Source: an uncultured Peptococcaceae bacterium (GTDB lineage: Bacteria > Bacillota > Limnochordia > Darwinibacteriales > Darwinibacteriaceae). From it: a stretch of DNA of 7,279 nucleotides. Shown here piece by piece: positions 5,757 to 7,279 of the stretch (position 1 is the first letter of the stretch; the number at the start of each line of letters is the position of its first letter). The position numbers and the translations under genes are program-made. The stretch covers positions 1-7,279 of the forward strand of contig CALKAR010000268.1 of the NCBI GenBank assembly GCA_937988745.1. Reading direction: 5' to 3'. The notes beneath the pieces were generated by a model. That model worked only from the letters and a program-made list of their open reading frames with translations, was not told where the DNA came from and did not search any database.

Positions 5757-5804
5757 TATCCAGATATTTTCTTCATTCAACAGGCTGCAGTTGTAATATG
5801 TACC

Positions 5805-6170
5805 CTATTTTTTATACGCAATTGCGTCAATTTGTGCATGAAGCCCATCTGGGCCACCTATATGTGCAAAATCTGTCTGGATTGTTTTTCTAGCGGGATA
5901 TTTACCAGCGAAACGATCAATAAAAACCTTTTCCATGATAGGTATATCCCATGGATCTCTTAATAAAACATCGACCTTAACTACAGATTCTAAGGTCAAA
6001 CCAATTTCTTCCAGATGATGTTCCATGTCATCCAATGCACCATGTATTTGGGCCTCAACAGATTGTCCGACATTTCCTACACAGAAATTTAGAAACACAA
6101 AATCTCCAGCCTCTACCATTTCTGACCATGCATTTTCTTCGTTTACATGATACCTTTTAATACTAGTCAC
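5805..6170 (-). CDS. RidA (YjgF/YER057c/UK114) family protein
   Basis: A 121-residue protein of the RidA superfamily. Archetypal RidA is a cytosolic trimer hydrolysing reactive enamine/imine intermediates made by PLP enzymes such as threonine dehydratase. Visible marks: GNVGQSVEAQIHGALDDME (32-50), the helix IGLTLESVVKVDVLLRD (56-72), YPARKTI (91-97) with Arg94 at the place of the catalytic Arg105 of E. coli RidA, and HAQIDAIAY (111-119), where Asp115 stands at the position of Glu120. The retained Arg suggests deaminase activity, but the subgroup and substrate are unclear. The start is GTG 6170 with GGAGGG 8 nt upstream. The upstream YafY-type regulator gene ends 67 bp away on the same strand and probably controls it. 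Base composition is more AT-rich than in the left half. Confidence 0.9.
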   Translation of the reverse strand: MTSIKRYHVNEENAWSEMVEAGDFVFLNFCVGNVGQSVEAQIHGALDDMEHHLEEIGLTLESVVKVDVLLRDPWDIPIMEKVFIDRFAGKYPARKTIQTDFAHIGGPDGLHAQIDAIAYKK

Positions 6171-6187
6171 AGTTCATTCCCTCCGTT

Positions 6188-6242
6188 ACTATATTTTTAT
6201 GACATAATTTTAACAGAGGAACTGCGACAACAGTATGTCATA
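6188..6242 (-). promoter_or_regulatory. Putative promoter/operator of the RidA gene
   Basis: A perfect 9-bp inverted repeat, TATGACATA (6198-6206) and TATGTCATA (6234-6242), flanks an AT-rich segment. The right arm also forms GACA-N6-TGTC (6226-6239). Minus-strand -10 candidates are TAAAAT (6212-6207) and TATAGT (6193-6188), but no well-spaced -35 is clear. The right arm overlaps the stop codon of the WYL regulator gene. A binding site for that regulator is the simplest reading. Confidence 0.45.
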
Positions 6243-7155
6243 GTTTTTCGTACAGCGCGACTATTTTTTTCGCCGATTCAACTACACGATTCCTAATATG
6301 CTCTGGTGCCTTGATCTCAATCCCATCACCAAGCGATAACAGCGTTCCAAACCATAAGTGCTCATTTTCAATGACATTCAGTACCATATCACAATCATTG
6401 TTATCATATTCACAAGTAACTATGCCGTTAAGATACTCAACGGCCTTGGCTCGCGCCTCCGATTTGACGTAAACGGTTATTTCTGTAAGCTTTCTTGGCA
6501 TCTGATTATCCATATCATGCAATATTTCTTCTGCTTTTTTATGCTCCACGGAAAAAGCAACATCGATTATTTTAGCATTTCTCATTCTAATTAGCTTATA
6601 TATTCTGTAACCGTTCTTAGCAACCGAATAAGCAAGCAAGTACCAAGAATACCACCGGTATACAACGGCAATGGGTTCAACAGTATGTATTCGTGTAATG
6701 TTGTCTGTATTTGTATACTCGAAGCGGACAGAGCGCTTTGTATGTATAGCATCCTGGAGTATTTGCATAAGCTGATTATCACCCTCGCGCAATACTGAAA
6801 AATCAAGGATGATTGTGTTATCGGGATTTTTTGTCAAAGAGGAGACTTTTTCAAGGGTTGAAATAATTTTAGGGCTTTTTATAGCAGAATAAAGGCCCTT
6901 CAGAGAAGTAAGGATGAATGAGTAATCTTCATTTGATACCGTATGTGCATCCATGCGGAAACTCTCGTCAAGATAATAACCTCCGTTGGTTCCGGTTTCC
7001 GCCACTATGGGAATCCCCGCTTGACACAATGAGTCTATATCACGTTGAATTGTGCGTACTGACACTTCAAATTTTTGAGAAAGCTCGCGGGCTGCAGTTT
7101 TACCATTGTTCATCAAATATGTGGTGATAGCATATAGTCTCTCAACTTTCCCCAC
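6238..7155 (-). CDS. YafY-family transcriptional regulator (HTH-WYL)
   Basis: A 305-residue DeoR-like regulator of the YafY group. Residues 1-65 are a winged helix: RLYAITTYLMNNGKTAARE (6-24), the recognition region FEVSVRTIQRDIDSLCQAGI (29-48) and the wing TNGGYYL (56-62). The WYL domain spans about 130-205, with the family motif in YSWYLLAY (169-176) and the basic follow-up YRIYKLIRM (183-191), which in WYL proteins forms a ligand pocket. The C-terminal WCX region (about 223-305) contains HLWFGTLLSLG (266-276). Full length for the family. The start is GTG 7155 with GAGGGG about 6 nt upstream. The ligand is unknown; WYL domains are thought to sense nucleic acids or small molecules. The RidA gene directly downstream is the likely target. 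Confidence 0.92.
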   Translation of the reverse strand: MGKVERLYAITTYLMNNGKTAARELSQKFEVSVRTIQRDIDSLCQAGIPIVAETGTNGGYYLDESFRMDAHTVSNEDYSFILTSLKGLYSAIKSPKIISTLEKVSSLTKNPDNTIILDFSVLREGDNQLMQILQDAIHTKRSVRFEYTNTDNITRIHTVEPIAVVYRWYSWYLLAYSVAKNGYRIYKLIRMRNAKIIDVAFSVEHKKAEEILHDMDNQMPRKLTEITVYVKSEARAKAVEYLNGIVTCEYDNNDCDMVLNVIENEHLWFGTLLSLGDGIEIKAPEHIRNRVVESAKKIVALYEKL

Positions 7156-7198
7156 GTTCTCCCCCTCACTTTTCTATTCCGTTGATTCGCCTTCTTTT

Positions 7199-7228
7199 AC
7201 TATATGGACATCCATCCTATCTCGTCAA
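7199..7228 (-). promoter_or_regulatory. Sigma-A-type promoter of the WYL regulator
   Basis: On the minus strand TTGACG (7228-7223) and TATAGT (7204-7199) are 18 bp apart, each matching its consensus at five of six bases. Transcription would begin near 7192, about 37 nt before GTG 7155. The spacer holds TGGATGTCCA (4-bp arms), which could be a small operator. Nothing else is recognisable to the right end of the window. Confidence 0.7.
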
Positions 7229-7279
7229 CCCTATCAATGCTTATACCCTAGACATCAAGACTACGCACTCAACGTGGCT

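Larger units (their letters stand above)
5541..5804. other. 264-bp gap without a gene, rich in inverted repeats
   Basis: No coding frame is convincing. The gap holds a hairpin with T-tract (5566-5591), an 8-bp perfect repeat (5645-5667), a 16-bp repeat with one mismatch (5705-5756), and a plus-strand GGAGGTG (5626-5632) that has no ATG, GTG or TTG start at normal spacing. It could be the RidA 3' untranslated region, a small RNA, or the remains of a small mobile element. Confidence 0.5.

Noticed and set aside
6358..7127. Plus-strand open frames opposite the WYL regulator
   Set aside because: They are shadows of a full-length recognised gene and show no domain pattern.
1..7279. CRISPR array, tRNA or rRNA gene, transposase or integrase
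   Set aside because: No regularly spaced repeats, cloverleaf-like segments or matching protein motifs were seen on either strand.

Overview
The window looks like an accessory stretch of a moderate-GC Bacillota (clostridial-type) chromosome. The evidence is strong Shine-Dalgarno sites (GGAGG/GAGGTG type) 5-10 nt before nearly every start, GTG starts on three genes, and a gene mix common in that group: DUF4256, DUF1801, DUF2200, a RidA protein, a YafY/WYL regulator, and a Cro/XRE regulator with a desulforedoxin/superoxide-reductase-like tail. No rRNA, tRNA, CRISPR array, transposase or integrase was seen. Assignment to a genus is not possible from the sequence alone.

Left block (1-1981, all minus strand). 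A DUF2200 gene is followed after 130 bp by a compact unit: nucleoside deaminase, a DUF1801 protein 10 bp later, then a DUF4256 protein starting at an internal GTG. The unit ends in a clear intrinsic terminator at 23-49. All are small single-domain soluble proteins, and their shared role is unknown.

Central block (2108-5112, plus strand). A small protein resembling the GIY-YIG fold, with both signature tyrosines missing, overlaps by ATGA the start of a 678-residue fusion of a MoxR-type AAA+ ATPase to a CobT/NorD-type von Willebrand A (VWA) domain. Then, 33 bp later, comes an XRE regulator with a CxxC...CC site and a superoxide-reductase-like domain that appears to have lost part of its iron site. 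Separate MoxR and VWA partners (CobS/CobT, NorQ/NorD, CbbQ/CbbO) remodel or load metal into enzymes. MoxR-VWA modules also occur in predicted conflict systems. This three-gene set is the best candidate in the window for an uncharacterised system, but its substrate is not visible here.

Right block (5175-7155, minus strand). A second, divergent DUF1801 gene converges on the XRE gene. A 264-bp gap with three potential stem-loops separates it from a RidA-family gene and its upstream YafY-type WYL regulator. These two genes look more AT-rich than the left part. The gap between them holds a perfect 9-bp inverted repeat around an AT-rich promoter-like segment, a plausible operator for the WYL protein. 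The regulator has a good sigma-A-type promoter of its own (TTGACG, 18 bp, TATAGT).
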